A DNA stretch of 64,000 bases from Oceanospirillum sp048265165 (GTDB lineage Bacteria > Pseudomonadota > Gammaproteobacteria > Pseudomonadales > Halomonadaceae), in contig NZ_JBLXCD010000004.1 of the NCBI RefSeq assembly GCF_048265165.1, forward strand, positions 186,001 to 250,000. Direction: 5' to 3'. The translations under genes and the position numbers were made by a program. Of the stretch, positions 53,561 through 62,013 are shown piece by piece. Numbering within the stretch: position 1 is the stretch's first letter; each line of letters begins with the position of its first letter. The notes beneath the pieces are model-generated. The model was not told the origin of the DNA. It did no database searches and saw only the letters and a program-made list of their open reading frames with translations.

Positions 53561-54577
53561 TTGAACACGTCTAAGCCATCCGGTCCAAACCAGCCTCATT
53601 CCGACCAACCTCAGTCCGAGCTATCAAAGGGTGAGAGTTATCAGCATTCCCCCGTGGCAAAACATCAGTATGGTATCCGGGTTTTCATTAAAGGTATGGC
53701 GATGGGTGCAGCTGATGCGGTTCCAGGGGTTTCCGGAGGTACTGTTGCCTTTATTTCAGGGATCTATGAGCAGCTGATTGAGTCGATTCGCAGTATTAAC
53801 CCAAGTCTGTTGCTGACCTGGCGTAAAGAGGGTTTTAAGGCCGTCTGGCAAAAAATAGATGGAAACTTCTTACTGACCCTTCTGGCGGGCATTATCAGCA
53901 GCATTTTACTGTTGGCTCATGTGATCAGTTACTTGCTGGAGGCGCAGCCTGTGCTGCTGTCTGCGTTTTTTTTTGGTTTAGTAAGTGCTTCTGTACTGGT
54001 TATTTATGGTGAGATTACGGATCGTAGCTGGAAAACTACCGTCGCATTATTAGCTGGTGTGATCCTGATGTTGCTGGTTAATCAATTAATGCCAACACTT
54101 GATGCCGGCAATCCATTACATATCTTTATGGCGGGCTCTATTGCTATCTGTGCCATGATCCTTCCGGGTATCTCCGGGAGCTTCCTGCTGTTAATTATGG
54201 GGGTTTATGGCGGTGTTATGCATGCGGTGAAAAACTTTGAACTGATGACCATGCTGTGGTTCGCAAGTGGCTGTGCGGTAGGGATTCTGGTTTTTTCTCA
54301 GATTCTTAGCTGGTTGCTCCACCGTTTTTATCAGACAACGCTTGCACTGCTTACCGGAGTTTTGATTGGATCACTGTCTCAGATCTGGCCATGGCGTCAG
54401 GTGGTTTCTTATAAAATTGACAGTCATGGTCGGGCGGCACCAATTACTCATGACAATCTTTTACCCTCTGTCTATGAGCAGTTAACCGGTATGAACGCGC
54501 AAATGGTGCCGGCGTTGATTCTTATGATTCTTGGATTTGCTCTGGTTTGGTTTTTTTATCGGCAAACGGATAAATAA
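53561..54577 (+). CDS. DUF368 family membrane protein (PopT-like)
   Basis: A 338-residue protein with about eight membrane segments after a polar 45-residue N-terminus. The duplicated family motifs are clear: MGAADAVPGVSGGTVAFISGIYE (near 48-70) and MILPGISGSFLLLIMGVYGG (near 200-220). DUF368 proteins (PopT) have been reported as undecaprenyl-phosphate translocases that recycle the carrier lipid; function here is by family. The TTG start has GGGAG eight bases upstream. It fills the place where nlpD lies in relatives. The carrier-lipid synthase gene uppS is in the same window. Confidence 0.88.
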   Translation: MNTSKPSGPNQPHSDQPQSELSKGESYQHSPVAKHQYGIRVFIKGMAMGAADAVPGVSGGTVAFISGIYEQLIESIRSINPSLLLTWRKEGFKAVWQKIDGNFLLTLLAGIISSILLLAHVISYLLEAQPVLLSAFFFGLVSASVLVIYGEITDRSWKTTVALLAGVILMLLVNQLMPTLDAGNPLHIFMAGSIAICAMILPGISGSFLLLIMGVYGGVMHAVKNFELMTMLWFASGCAVGILVFSQILSWLLHRFYQTTLALLTGVLIGSLSQIWPWRQVVSYKIDSHGRAAPITHDNLLPSVYEQLTGMNAQMVPALILMILGFALVWFFYRQTDK

Positions 54578-55075
54578 ATTAATCAATTGATGTGTTTTGT
54601 TTGTTTCCGTATGTTACTGATCTCCAAGGCTGTTTGATATTTATTCAGGCAGCTTTCCTCTCTTCTGTGAAAAATTTTCATCACTGTTCCCTAAAAGAAT
54701 TTAAAAAACAGTTGCAGGCCCTACCGCGAAAGATATAGCGTCTTAAGTGTGGATTTGCAGATGCTCTTCTTGATTATCTGCAAAATCATATAACATTGGA
54801 ATCTGGCCAAATAAAAATAATAGCTTATAAATCAATTGGTTAGAGTTCTTTGTGGATCTTGTATTCTGCTTTTTGCGGATTGTATAAGAATTCATCATCT
54901 GCCGGGCGCATATGCTCAAGTAAGGAAACAAGGGCCAATTTGGTCGGTTGTGATAGATATTAGTACAGCGGAAGTAGAGCAGTCACAACACCCAGTCACA
55001 GGCCTGTATTGATAAAAATAATAGTGAATATGCTTTTTCCGAAAAGACTTCACTACGGGACATGGGAATACTGCT
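54578..55075 (+). other. rpoS upstream region, no gene found
   Basis: This 498-bp AT-rich stretch between the DUF368 gene and rpoS holds no credible coding sequence and no remnant of nlpD that I can recognise. An 8-bp inverted repeat TTGCAGAT / ATCTGCAA at 54755-54783 could form a hairpin. Long rpoS leaders in gammaproteobacteria are controlled by small RNAs; by position this region may hold the rpoS promoter and leader. A 62-codon minus-strand frame at 54743-54931 lacks support. Confidence 0.6.
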
Positions 55076-56053
55076 ATGACGATTTTAAGCGATGAGTTTG
55101 CAACAGAAGAAAACGCTGTAACAACGGATACAGCAAGTCATTCCGATACCTTAGCGATAGAAAAGCAGGCTGAGGCAGATTTTGAACGGGCACTGGAGCG
55201 AGAGGGTAAAACTGAAAAAAGTCTGGATGCTACTCAGTTATACCTTAATGAAATCGGGTTCTCTCCACTTCTTTCTCCGGAAGAAGAGGTTTATTTTGGT
55301 CGCCTTGCCCGCAAGGGTGATGAAGCAGGGCGTCGACGCATGATTGAAAGTAATCTTCGCTTGGTTGTGAAGATTGCCCGCCGGTATCTTAATCGGGGTT
55401 TGTCTCTGCTGGATCTGATTGAAGAGGGTAACCTTGGCCTGATCAGAGCCGTAGAAAAATTTGATCCTGAGCGAGGGTTTCGTTTCTCTACTTATGCGAC
55501 CTGGTGGATTCGTCAGACCATTGAGCGTGCGCTGATGAATCAGACCCGAACCATTCGGCTGCCAATTCATGTGGTTAAAGAGCTTAATGTGTACCTGAGA
55601 GCTGCCCGTGAGTTGACTCAGAAATTGGATCATGAAGCGACGCCTGAGGATATTGCTGTGGCGCTGGATCGTCCGGTGGCGGCTGTGGAGAAAATGCTGG
55701 GGTTGAATGAAAGGGTCACATCAATGGATTACCCCATTGGTGGAGATATGGATAAGCCTCTGGTGGAAACTATCGCTGATGCTGACGATATGGATCCTGC
55801 CAGTATGCTGCAGAAAGATGACTTTACTCAGCATATGAATCTCTGGCTATCTGAACTCACTGAAAAGCAGTCTGAAGTCGTTGTTCGCCGTTTTGGTCTG
55901 CATGGTCATGAGCCTTCCACACTTGAACAGGTGGGAGAAGAGATTGGTTTAACGCGGGAGCGAGTCCGCCAGATTCAGGTTGAAGCCCTGCGCCGCTTAC
56001 GCCGTATGATGGAGAAGCAAGGCATATCAATTGAGTCTGTTTTTGCCGACTAA
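55076..56053 (+). CDS. rpoS: RNA polymerase sigma factor RpoS (sigma-38)
   Basis: A 325-residue stationary-phase and general-stress sigma factor. After an acidic N-terminus, region 1.2 (DATQLYLNEIGFSPLLSPEEE), region 2 (ESNLRLVVKIARRYLNRGLSLLDLIEEGNLGLIRAVEKFDPERGFRFSTYATWWIRQ-type core), region 3 and region 4 helix-turn-helix (LEQVGEEIGLTRERVRQIQVEALRRLRR) are complete. The DPERGFRFSTYATWWIRQTIERA block and the lack of region 1.1 separate it from RpoD. It is preceded by a long leader and followed by a strong terminator. Confidence 0.97.
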   Translation: MTILSDEFATEENAVTTDTASHSDTLAIEKQAEADFERALEREGKTEKSLDATQLYLNEIGFSPLLSPEEEVYFGRLARKGDEAGRRRMIESNLRLVVKIARRYLNRGLSLLDLIEEGNLGLIRAVEKFDPERGFRFSTYATWWIRQTIERALMNQTRTIRLPIHVVKELNVYLRAARELTQKLDHEATPEDIAVALDRPVAAVEKMLGLNERVTSMDYPIGGDMDKPLVETIADADDMDPASMLQKDDFTQHMNLWLSELTEKQSEVVVRRFGLHGHEPSTLEQVGEEIGLTRERVRQIQVEALRRLRRMMEKQGISIESVFAD

Positions 56054-56077
56054 CACTTGTGTAGAGTGAGTTTTTAG

Positions 56078-56125
56078 AAAAGCCATGGTTTGAAATGAAC
56101 CCTAAAAGTTCGCCATGGCTTTTTT
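56078..56125 (+). terminator. Intrinsic terminator after rpoS
   Basis: AAAGCCATGG / CCATGGCTTTTTT with an inner GAAC/GTTC pair, about 25 bp after the stop. Confidence 0.85.
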
Positions 56126-56302
56126 GTGGGTGATGATTTTTTGGAATATAAAATAAAGCAAGGGAATTGACTGGAGTCTAACTTTTATATCATTTACATA
56201 GATAACGTAGCTTTGTAGTAATTCTGTCATTTTTCATTGGTGTAATTGTTTGTGATAAACAGAGGCGCGCGCCCTGTGCGCCTTACCGGAGATGACTGTT
56301 CC

Positions 56303-58093
56303 ATGCCCCATACTTCCGTGCTGACCGAGATTATCGAGAGCCAGACCATCAACACTCTTTTTCAGCCTATCATTGGTGCCCGTGGCGAATCTATTTTTGC
56401 TTATGAAGCTCTGAGTCGCGGTCCTTCTGACAGCTATCTTTGTAGTCCGGTACGCCTTTTTGAAGAAGCCAAGCAGCAGCACCAGCTCTTCGCTTTGGAA
56501 AGTATCTGCCGGCGTCGGGCCATTGAAAATTTTACCCGCCAGCAGCTCCCGGGAAAACTTTTTCTGAATGTAACGCCTGAGACGCTTTTGCAGCCGGACC
56601 ATCACAAAGGTTTAACATTAGACCTGCTGAATAACTATGGTTTGCAGCCGGACCAGGTTGTTATTGAAATTACTGAGCACTCTCCAACCCATGACTACGA
56701 GTTAATGTGTTGCGCTGTTCGCCACTATCAGGGAGAGGGCTTTTCCATCGCACTGGATGATCTGGGAGCTGGCTATTCCAGCCTTCGTCTCTGGTCCGAG
56801 TTACAGCCTGAATATGTGAAAATTGACCGGCATTTTGTTTCCGGTATTGAGAGTGACAAGGTGAAGCGGGATTTCGTACGTTCCATACTTGAGATTGCCC
56901 GTGCGGTGAATAGTCAGGTTGTAGCAGAAGGTATCGAGACTCGCCAGGAGTTTGAGACTCTTACAGATATTGGTGTTGACTTCTTTCAGGGATATTACTT
57001 TGCCCGGCCGCATCCCCAGCCGATCAGGAGTGTTTCCCGGCCAGCCAGGATGGTCCTGAAGCAAAACAAGGAGAGCAGAGAAATGTGCAAGGATGATGGA
57101 CATATTGGTCGTTTAAAGCTTGATATTCCACCCGTGACCCCTGAAACATTGGTGGAGGATGTAGTGGATATCTTCGAGCAGAATGAACATTGGTTCTCTG
57201 TACCTGTGGTATCTGCCGGGGTGCCTGTGGGGATTGTCATGCGTTCAAGGCTGCTGCAGAAACTCAGTAAAGCTTTTGGTCGCGATCTGTACAGTAAAAA
57301 ACCGGTCAGTCAGATTCTGGATAAGGAGTTTATGTCGGTTGAGCACCATATGCGCTTAGAAACGGTTAGCCAGCAGGTGACACAAAGAAACCGGCATCAG
57401 CTTGAAGAAGACTTTATTATTACCCGAAATAGCTATTACTACGGTGTTGGGCAGGTCATTGACCTGCTGAAAGAGATCACAGAGATGCAGCTGAAGAGTG
57501 CTCAGAGCTCAAACCCTCTGACCGGGCTCCCTGGGAATGTGTTGATTCAGGAAAGGATCGATCAGTTAATTGAGAATCAGGCATCTTTTGTGGTCTGCTA
57601 TTTCGACCTAGACAACTTCAAGGCTTACAACGATCAATATGGTTACGCTAAAGGTGATGAGATCTTGCTTAGCGTGTCTCTGCTTCTAAAAAAGCACTGC
57701 CATTTACAACGTGATTTTGTCGGCCATGTGGGGGGAGATGATTATGTTGTGGTTTTCAAAAGCTCGGATTGGCAGAGTTATGTTCAGGCTATCTTAAATG
57801 AGTTTAGCCAGCATCGTCTTAACTTCTACAGTGCAGAGCATTTGCGCGATGGTGGTATCTGGACTGAAGACCGCTTTGGTGAGAAGCGTTTTTTTGACCT
57901 GATGAGTATCTCCGTTGCCGCAATTGATTCAGATTCAGCAGACTTTAGTTCGGCTAAAGAAGTTGCCGGACAACTTAGTCATATTAAGCATGAAGCTAAA
58001 CACGCTAAAGGCAATAGCCTGGTTGCTCAGCTGGCCGGGTCTGTTGTGAACCTGTTTTCAGAATCGGAAGAGTATGCATCAGGTGCAAGATAA
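56303..58093 (+). CDS. EAL-CBS-GGDEF c-di-GMP signalling protein
   Basis: A 596-residue cytoplasmic protein with three parts: EAL domain (about 10-245), CBS-like pair (about 275-395) and GGDEF domain (about 400-570). The phosphodiesterase residues all appear intact: E35 of EAL, N89, E122, D152-D153, K173, E209 and Q229. The cyclase signature is altered to GGDD (477-480) and the RxxD inhibitory site is absent, so cyclase activity is doubtful and the domain may bind GTP. The likely role is c-di-GMP breakdown tuned by nucleotide binding. The start at 56303 is the first ATG with GGAG upstream; a TTG 57 bp earlier is possible. It lies directly behind rpoS. Confidence 0.9.
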   Translation: MPHTSVLTEIIESQTINTLFQPIIGARGESIFAYEALSRGPSDSYLCSPVRLFEEAKQQHQLFALESICRRRAIENFTRQQLPGKLFLNVTPETLLQPDHHKGLTLDLLNNYGLQPDQVVIEITEHSPTHDYELMCCAVRHYQGEGFSIALDDLGAGYSSLRLWSELQPEYVKIDRHFVSGIESDKVKRDFVRSILEIARAVNSQVVAEGIETRQEFETLTDIGVDFFQGYYFARPHPQPIRSVSRPARMVLKQNKESREMCKDDGHIGRLKLDIPPVTPETLVEDVVDIFEQNEHWFSVPVVSAGVPVGIVMRSRLLQKLSKAFGRDLYSKKPVSQILDKEFMSVEHHMRLETVSQQVTQRNRHQLEEDFIITRNSYYYGVGQVIDLLKEITEMQLKSAQSSNPLTGLPGNVLIQERIDQLIENQASFVVCYFDLDNFKAYNDQYGYAKGDEILLSVSLLLKKHCHLQRDFVGHVGGDDYVVVFKSSDWQSYVQAILNEFSQHRLNFYSAEHLRDGGIWTEDRFGEKRFFDLMSISVAAIDSDSADFSSAKEVAGQLSHIKHEAKHAKGNSLVAQLAGSVVNLFSESEEYASGAR

Positions 58094-58237
58094 ACTAAGA
58101 GCTGTCATGGTACTGTCATAAATATGTCGCAATACTGTCGTTTAGCCCCGGTATAAATATGTTTACGCAAAGCGAAAATAAGATTGTTGGTAAAAAAACC
58201 AACCCTAAAATGATAAGACAGAAACGAGATAATGATT

Positions 58238-58528
58238 ATGAAAATGACAGAACTCCACCATCTGCTGGAACAGCATCCAGCGACTGATATTCAAATTCAG
58301 TCTCACCATGAAGGTGTTTACTTCACAGTGGAGATCTCCCACAACGAAGAAACTCACCGCCTGCATGGACATAAAGATAAGCCTTTGGTTTTTCGTGATG
58401 AAGAATCAGCGCGCAATATGTTGCAACAAGTCGGAGTTGAGCGAGTTAAGTCACGCCGTATCCTCTCTCACTTTTCAGCCCTTGCTCAGCCAGAAGTAAG
58501 CCATGGGTGGCGCGCGCAGATTGCTTGA
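58238..58528 (+). CDS. Small histidine-rich protein of unknown function (DUF6482-like)
   Basis: A 96-residue soluble protein with a mixed alpha/beta pattern: a helix (MTELHHLLEQHP), two strands (IQIQSHHEGVYFTVEIS, THRLHGHKDKPLVF) and a helix (DEESARNMLQQVGV). About nine histidines fall in the first 50 residues. It resembles the small DUF6482 proteins I recall from marine gammaproteobacteria, but this is tentative. Clustered ATG codons allow starts at 58232, 58238 or 58244; 58238 best fits the CGAG ribosome site. Confidence 0.65.
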   Translation: MKMTELHHLLEQHPATDIQIQSHHEGVYFTVEISHNEETHRLHGHKDKPLVFRDEESARNMLQQVGVERVKSRRILSHFSALAQPEVSHGWRAQIA

Positions 58529-58711
58529 GGCTTCTTATTTCGAGGCTGTATCAAAATAAACCCCTCAGCTATTTTTTTTTATTCCTCAGGACACGTTATC
58601 ATATCAGCACCGTATAAGAGCCTCAGATGCTGAGCAACTTTCTTAGGCTACGAACAGAGCTTACAGAAAGAGCAATAGAGCAGGGTTTATGTGTTGATAC
58701 AGGGAATAACG

Positions 58712-59752
58712 ATGTCCGATGCTATCTTGGCTGCGAAAGCGCCTTCAGCTGCCACTGAGTCTTCTGCAGGCAGTGATTCAAACCTTCCACAGGGTGTACT
58801 TCTGGTTAATTTGGGTACACCTGATGCTCCTACTTCTGCGGCCGTTAAGCGTTACCTCGCTGAGTTCTTACACGACCATCGTGTTGTCGATCTGACGCGC
58901 TGGTTATGGTGCCCTATCCTGCATGGTGTCATTCTTCAGGTGCGCCCCAAGCGAGTGGCTAAAGCTTATGCAGAGGTCTGGACCGATAGTGGCTCACCAT
59001 TACTGGCGATCAGTCGTCAGCAGCAGCTCGCTGTTCAGAAAGAGCTTAACCATCGTGGTTTTGACATACCTGTTGAGTTGGCGATGACCTATGGTAACCC
59101 TTCCATGGCCACAGGTTTAGATTCCCTCGTTAGCCAAGGTGTTGAAGAGGTGATTGTATTGCCGCTCTACCCTCAGTATTCAGCGACAACGACTGGGGCT
59201 GTGTTTGATAAGCTTGCCAAGGTGATTGCTAAACGCCCTGAGTTCCCTGGTATCAGCTTTATCCGAGACTATTACCGCCGTGAAGGATACCTGGATGCTT
59301 TGGCGCAATCGGTGAGAGACCATTGGCAGGAGTATGGTAGGGGCGAACGCCTGCTGATCTCCTTCCACGGTATTCCAAAACGTTATGCTGATAATGGGGA
59401 CCCTTATCCACAGCATTGTCATCATACTGCTGAGCAGCTGGCTGCAAGGCTTGGCCTGAAAGAGTCTGAGTGGCTGTGCAGCTTCCAGTCCCGTTTTGGC
59501 CGGGAGGAATGGCTTCAGCCTTATACTGATAAGACTCTGGAGCAGTGGGGGAAAGAGATTCGTCAGGTTGATGTAATCTGTCCGGCTTTTGCGGCGGATT
59601 GTCTGGAAACTCTGGAAGAGATTCAGGTGGAGAACCGGGATATTTTTTGTGCGGCTGGAGGGGAGTTGCTGAGTTATATTCCAGCGCTGAATGATAGACA
59701 CGATCACATCGCTTTTTTAGCTGATCTTATTCAGCAGAAGATCACCGTGTAA
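58712..59752 (+). CDS. hemH: Ferrochelatase
   Basis: A 346-residue enzyme inserting iron into protoporphyrin IX in the last step of heme synthesis. Family marks are GVLLVNLGTPDAPTSAAVKRYLAEFL, VVDLTRWLW, YAEVWTDSGSPLL, MTYGNPSM, LPLYPQYSATTTGAVFD, the catalytic histidine in ISFHGIPKRYADNGDPY, and FQSRFGREEWLQPYTDKTL. There is no C-terminal cysteine cluster, as in other gammaproteobacteria. The ATG at 58712 has AGGGA upstream; the frame extends to a GTG 21 bp earlier. Confidence 0.96.
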   Translation: MSDAILAAKAPSAATESSAGSDSNLPQGVLLVNLGTPDAPTSAAVKRYLAEFLHDHRVVDLTRWLWCPILHGVILQVRPKRVAKAYAEVWTDSGSPLLAISRQQQLAVQKELNHRGFDIPVELAMTYGNPSMATGLDSLVSQGVEEVIVLPLYPQYSATTTGAVFDKLAKVIAKRPEFPGISFIRDYYRREGYLDALAQSVRDHWQEYGRGERLLISFHGIPKRYADNGDPYPQHCHHTAEQLAARLGLKESEWLCSFQSRFGREEWLQPYTDKTLEQWGKEIRQVDVICPAFAADCLETLEEIQVENRDIFCAAGGELLSYIPALNDRHDHIAFLADLIQQKITV

Positions 59753-59778
59753 AATTCTGTTGACGACTGAATATAGAG

Positions 59779-59818
59779 AAAGCTCCGTCGCCTATTGGGC
59801 ATCGGAGCTTTTTTTTGA
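59779..59818 (+). terminator. Intrinsic terminator after hemH
   Basis: AAAGCTCCG / CGGAGCTTT stem followed by eight T, 26 bp after the hemH stop. It separates hemH from the convergent rsmE. Confidence 0.9.
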
Positions 59819-59861
59819 GGGCTTGCGTCACAGGCTTATAGTTTGCCTGGTGGGGGCTTAA

Positions 59862-60569
59862 TCAGAACAGTCGGGAAATTAGTGCGGTAACAGCTGTCTC
59901 TACCCTTAATATGCGATCACCTAGATGTACAGGTTGCAGGCCAGCCTCTGCCAGTTTTTCCACTTCGTAAGGAATAAATCCTCCCTCAGGGCCTATTGCA
60001 AGGGTTGTTTCCTCAACTAGCCCCCTGGGGCAGGCGTCAGGGCTGCTAGGGTGAGCTACTAAACCACGGGTTCCGGTAACTATTTCCGGTAAACGGTCTT
60101 CGACAAAGGGCTTAAACTGAGTCTCCAGAAGCACCTCCGGTAGCACGGTATCTTTAGCCTGTTCAAGCCCCAGAATCAGGTTGTCGTGAATCTTCTCCGG
60201 GCTGACCTCCGGTGACATCCAGTAGCTCTTTTCTACCCGTTGACTGTGCAGAAGAATCAGACGTTTCACGCCCAGGGTGCTGATATGTTGCAGGGATCTG
60301 GCCAGCATACGGGGGCGGGGCAAAGCCAGTATCAGTGTCAGTGGTAAAGGGGCAGGCGGTTGCTGATCAAAAGTGGTTCTCAGAACAACGCCCTTTTCAT
60401 CTGATTGCAAAACAACCCCTGATCCCATCAACTGGTTTATGCGCCCAATCTTCAGTTGATCGCCGATGTTCGCCCGGTGAACCTTTTGTATGTGTTGTGC
60501 TCTGTAATCATTCAGGAGAACTTTATCTTCACTGATAAAGTCTGACTCATATAGTAAGATTAAATTCAT
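59862..60569 (-). CDS. rsmE: 16S rRNA (uracil-1498-N3)-methyltransferase
   Basis: A 235-residue SPOUT-fold methyltransferase acting on U1498 of 16S rRNA. The N-terminal PUA-like domain covers about residues 1-70. The catalytic domain contains LILALPRPRMLARSLQHISTLGV, the SAM-knot motif AIGPEGGFIPYEVEKL and the terminal RILRVETAVTALI. Three ATG codons in a row open the frame; the third has the best distance to AGGG. It is convergent with hemH. Confidence 0.93.
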   Translation of the reverse strand: MNLILLYESDFISEDKVLLNDYRAQHIQKVHRANIGDQLKIGRINQLMGSGVVLQSDEKGVVLRTTFDQQPPAPLPLTLILALPRPRMLARSLQHISTLGVKRLILLHSQRVEKSYWMSPEVSPEKIHDNLILGLEQAKDTVLPEVLLETQFKPFVEDRLPEIVTGTRGLVAHPSSPDACPRGLVEETTLAIGPEGGFIPYEVEKLAEAGLQPVHLGDRILRVETAVTALISRLF

Positions 60570-60720
60570 CATCATACCCTGCGTTAGAAGCAGGCATCAT
60601 AATCTGCTTAACCGTCAATGCAAGCCTGTTTGCTGGTCTGCGGCTGTTAATACCGCTGATGCATTCCGGCCTGACTGACAGGCGAAAGTATCCAGAGATA
60701 ATTATAAAAGAGAGAGCGTT

Positions 60721-61368
60721 ATGGGTGAGTATCTACAGCAACTGGTTCAGGATGATAAGCCAGCTTTAGTTTATGTCATGGATCCGATGTGCAGCTGGTG
60801 CTGGGCATTTAAGCCTGTACTGGCTGAAATTCGTGCAGCCTTCCCACAACTGGGTTATTACACCCTTGCGGGGGGCCTGGCACCTGATAGTCACGAGCCT
60901 ATGTCGGATTCTCAGAAAGAACAGATCTCTGGGATATGGCGAAAGATTGAATCAACAGTTGGCACCACGTTCAATCATGATTTCTGGCAGTGCTGTCAGC
61001 CTAGACGTTCGACCTATCCAGCCTGCAGAGCGCTTGTACTTGCCCGTCATGAGAAAAAAGAAGATGCAATGATTGCAGCCATTCAGCAGGCTTATTATCT
61101 TGAAGCAAAAAATCCTTCAGATACGGATACCCTGGTTACCTGTGCCCAGAAAATTGGTATGGATGCTAAAGCGTTTGAGGAAGCACTACTCAGTGAAAAG
61201 ACGAATAAAGCACTGGACGAGGAGTTGGCGTTTAATCATCAGTTAGGTGTGCGTAGCTTTCCGACTTTGATTTTGAAGCAAGGGGGGCAGTGGTTAGAGA
61301 TTGGTTTGGACTATAAAGATGCTGATGTGATGATCCAACAAATTCAGACCCGGTTGAGTCCGGCTTAA
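60721..61368 (+). CDS. Cytoplasmic DsbA-family thiol oxidoreductase
   Basis: A 215-residue protein of the DsbA/FrnE group without signal peptide. The redox motif CSWC (24-27) lies in DPMCSWCWAF, a helical insertion contains RRSTYPACRAL, and the cis-proline is in VRSFPTLIL. Cytoplasmic members include polyketide isomerases, SpxH-like adaptors and uncharacterised oxidoreductases; the role here is unknown. A palindromic ATAATTATAAAAGAGAG leader precedes the ATG. Confidence 0.87.
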   Translation: MGEYLQQLVQDDKPALVYVMDPMCSWCWAFKPVLAEIRAAFPQLGYYTLAGGLAPDSHEPMSDSQKEQISGIWRKIESTVGTTFNHDFWQCCQPRRSTYPACRALVLARHEKKEDAMIAAIQQAYYLEAKNPSDTDTLVTCAQKIGMDAKAFEEALLSEKTNKALDEELAFNHQLGVRSFPTLILKQGGQWLEIGLDYKDADVMIQQIQTRLSPA

Positions 61369-61452
61369 GCTTATGCGTCAAATCATCCGACCTAAGAGCG
61401 GGCTGTTTTCAGGCTGCTTACAGCTTGTTGTGTAGCTTTTCCTGGCTCCTTT

Positions 61453-61510
61453 TTTCAGAGGTCCTCAGCTGTTATTGAGTCACTTGGTAATAGCGAGGGG
61501 AGCTCTGAAA
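61453..61510. repeat. Long imperfect inverted repeat
   Basis: TTTCAGAG (61453-61460) and CTCTGAAA (61503-61510) are perfect outer arms. Inner segments TCC/GGA, GCT/AGC and ATT/AAT extend pairing to about 20 bp per arm around a loop of roughly 12 bases. No T-run follows on either strand, so it is not an ordinary terminator. Confidence 0.6.
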
Positions 61511-61899
61511 TAAAATTCATCAGTATTAATCATTGACAGAGAATAGATCGAGTACTAAACGGTTACCCATTGGGTATCGCCTTATCAACCAGGAAAGCTA
61601 AATACAGCTATTTTTCCATAGCCTTATATTTTTTATTTTATAGGTGGTGATACGAGTTAAACTAAGGTATTAGAAAATTTAAATATTTCGAATATTTTAT
61701 ATCTTATAGGCTCATTTTTTTTGGCTAATTGTTGCAGTTTTCAGGGTCTATCTAGCGTTATCGGCCAACTTTTCCTTAATTTTGTTTTTATATTCTCTGC
61801 TAAACTGAGTGGTCATAGGGAGTATTATATTTTCATTATAACCGTAATATATTATTGTTTTTTTATTTAGTGATCTCATTTTTTATATTTTTCTTAGCT

Positions 61900-61929
61900 T
61901 TGCTATTTGATAATCATTAAAGGTATAAT
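61900..61929 (+). promoter_or_regulatory. Candidate promoter of the sensor gene
   Basis: TTGCTA (61900-61905) and a perfect TATAAT (61924-61929) are separated by 18 bp. It is 85 bp upstream of the ATG at 62014. Confidence 0.5.
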
Positions 61930-62013
61930 ATAGGCATGATTGTATCTAAGGTTTTATTGTGTGTGTTTTTGTAATGTTTTACATGCTTTGTTTTTTCTGA
62001 CGAGGTTGGCAAG

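Larger units (their letters stand above)
61369..62013. other. AT-rich intergenic region before the sensor gene
   Basis: This 645-bp stretch has no credible gene, and its second half is clearly more AT-rich than the flanking genes. It contains a long imperfect inverted repeat (61453-61510), a small TACCCA/TGGGTA palindrome near 61563, an AATATTTCGAATATT palindrome near 61682, and a candidate promoter at 61900-61929. Confidence 0.65.

Noticed and set aside
54743..54931. 62-codon minus-strand frame upstream of rpoS
   Set aside because: No start signals or conserved pattern; considered also as an nlpD remnant, but there is no LysM or M23 motif in any frame.
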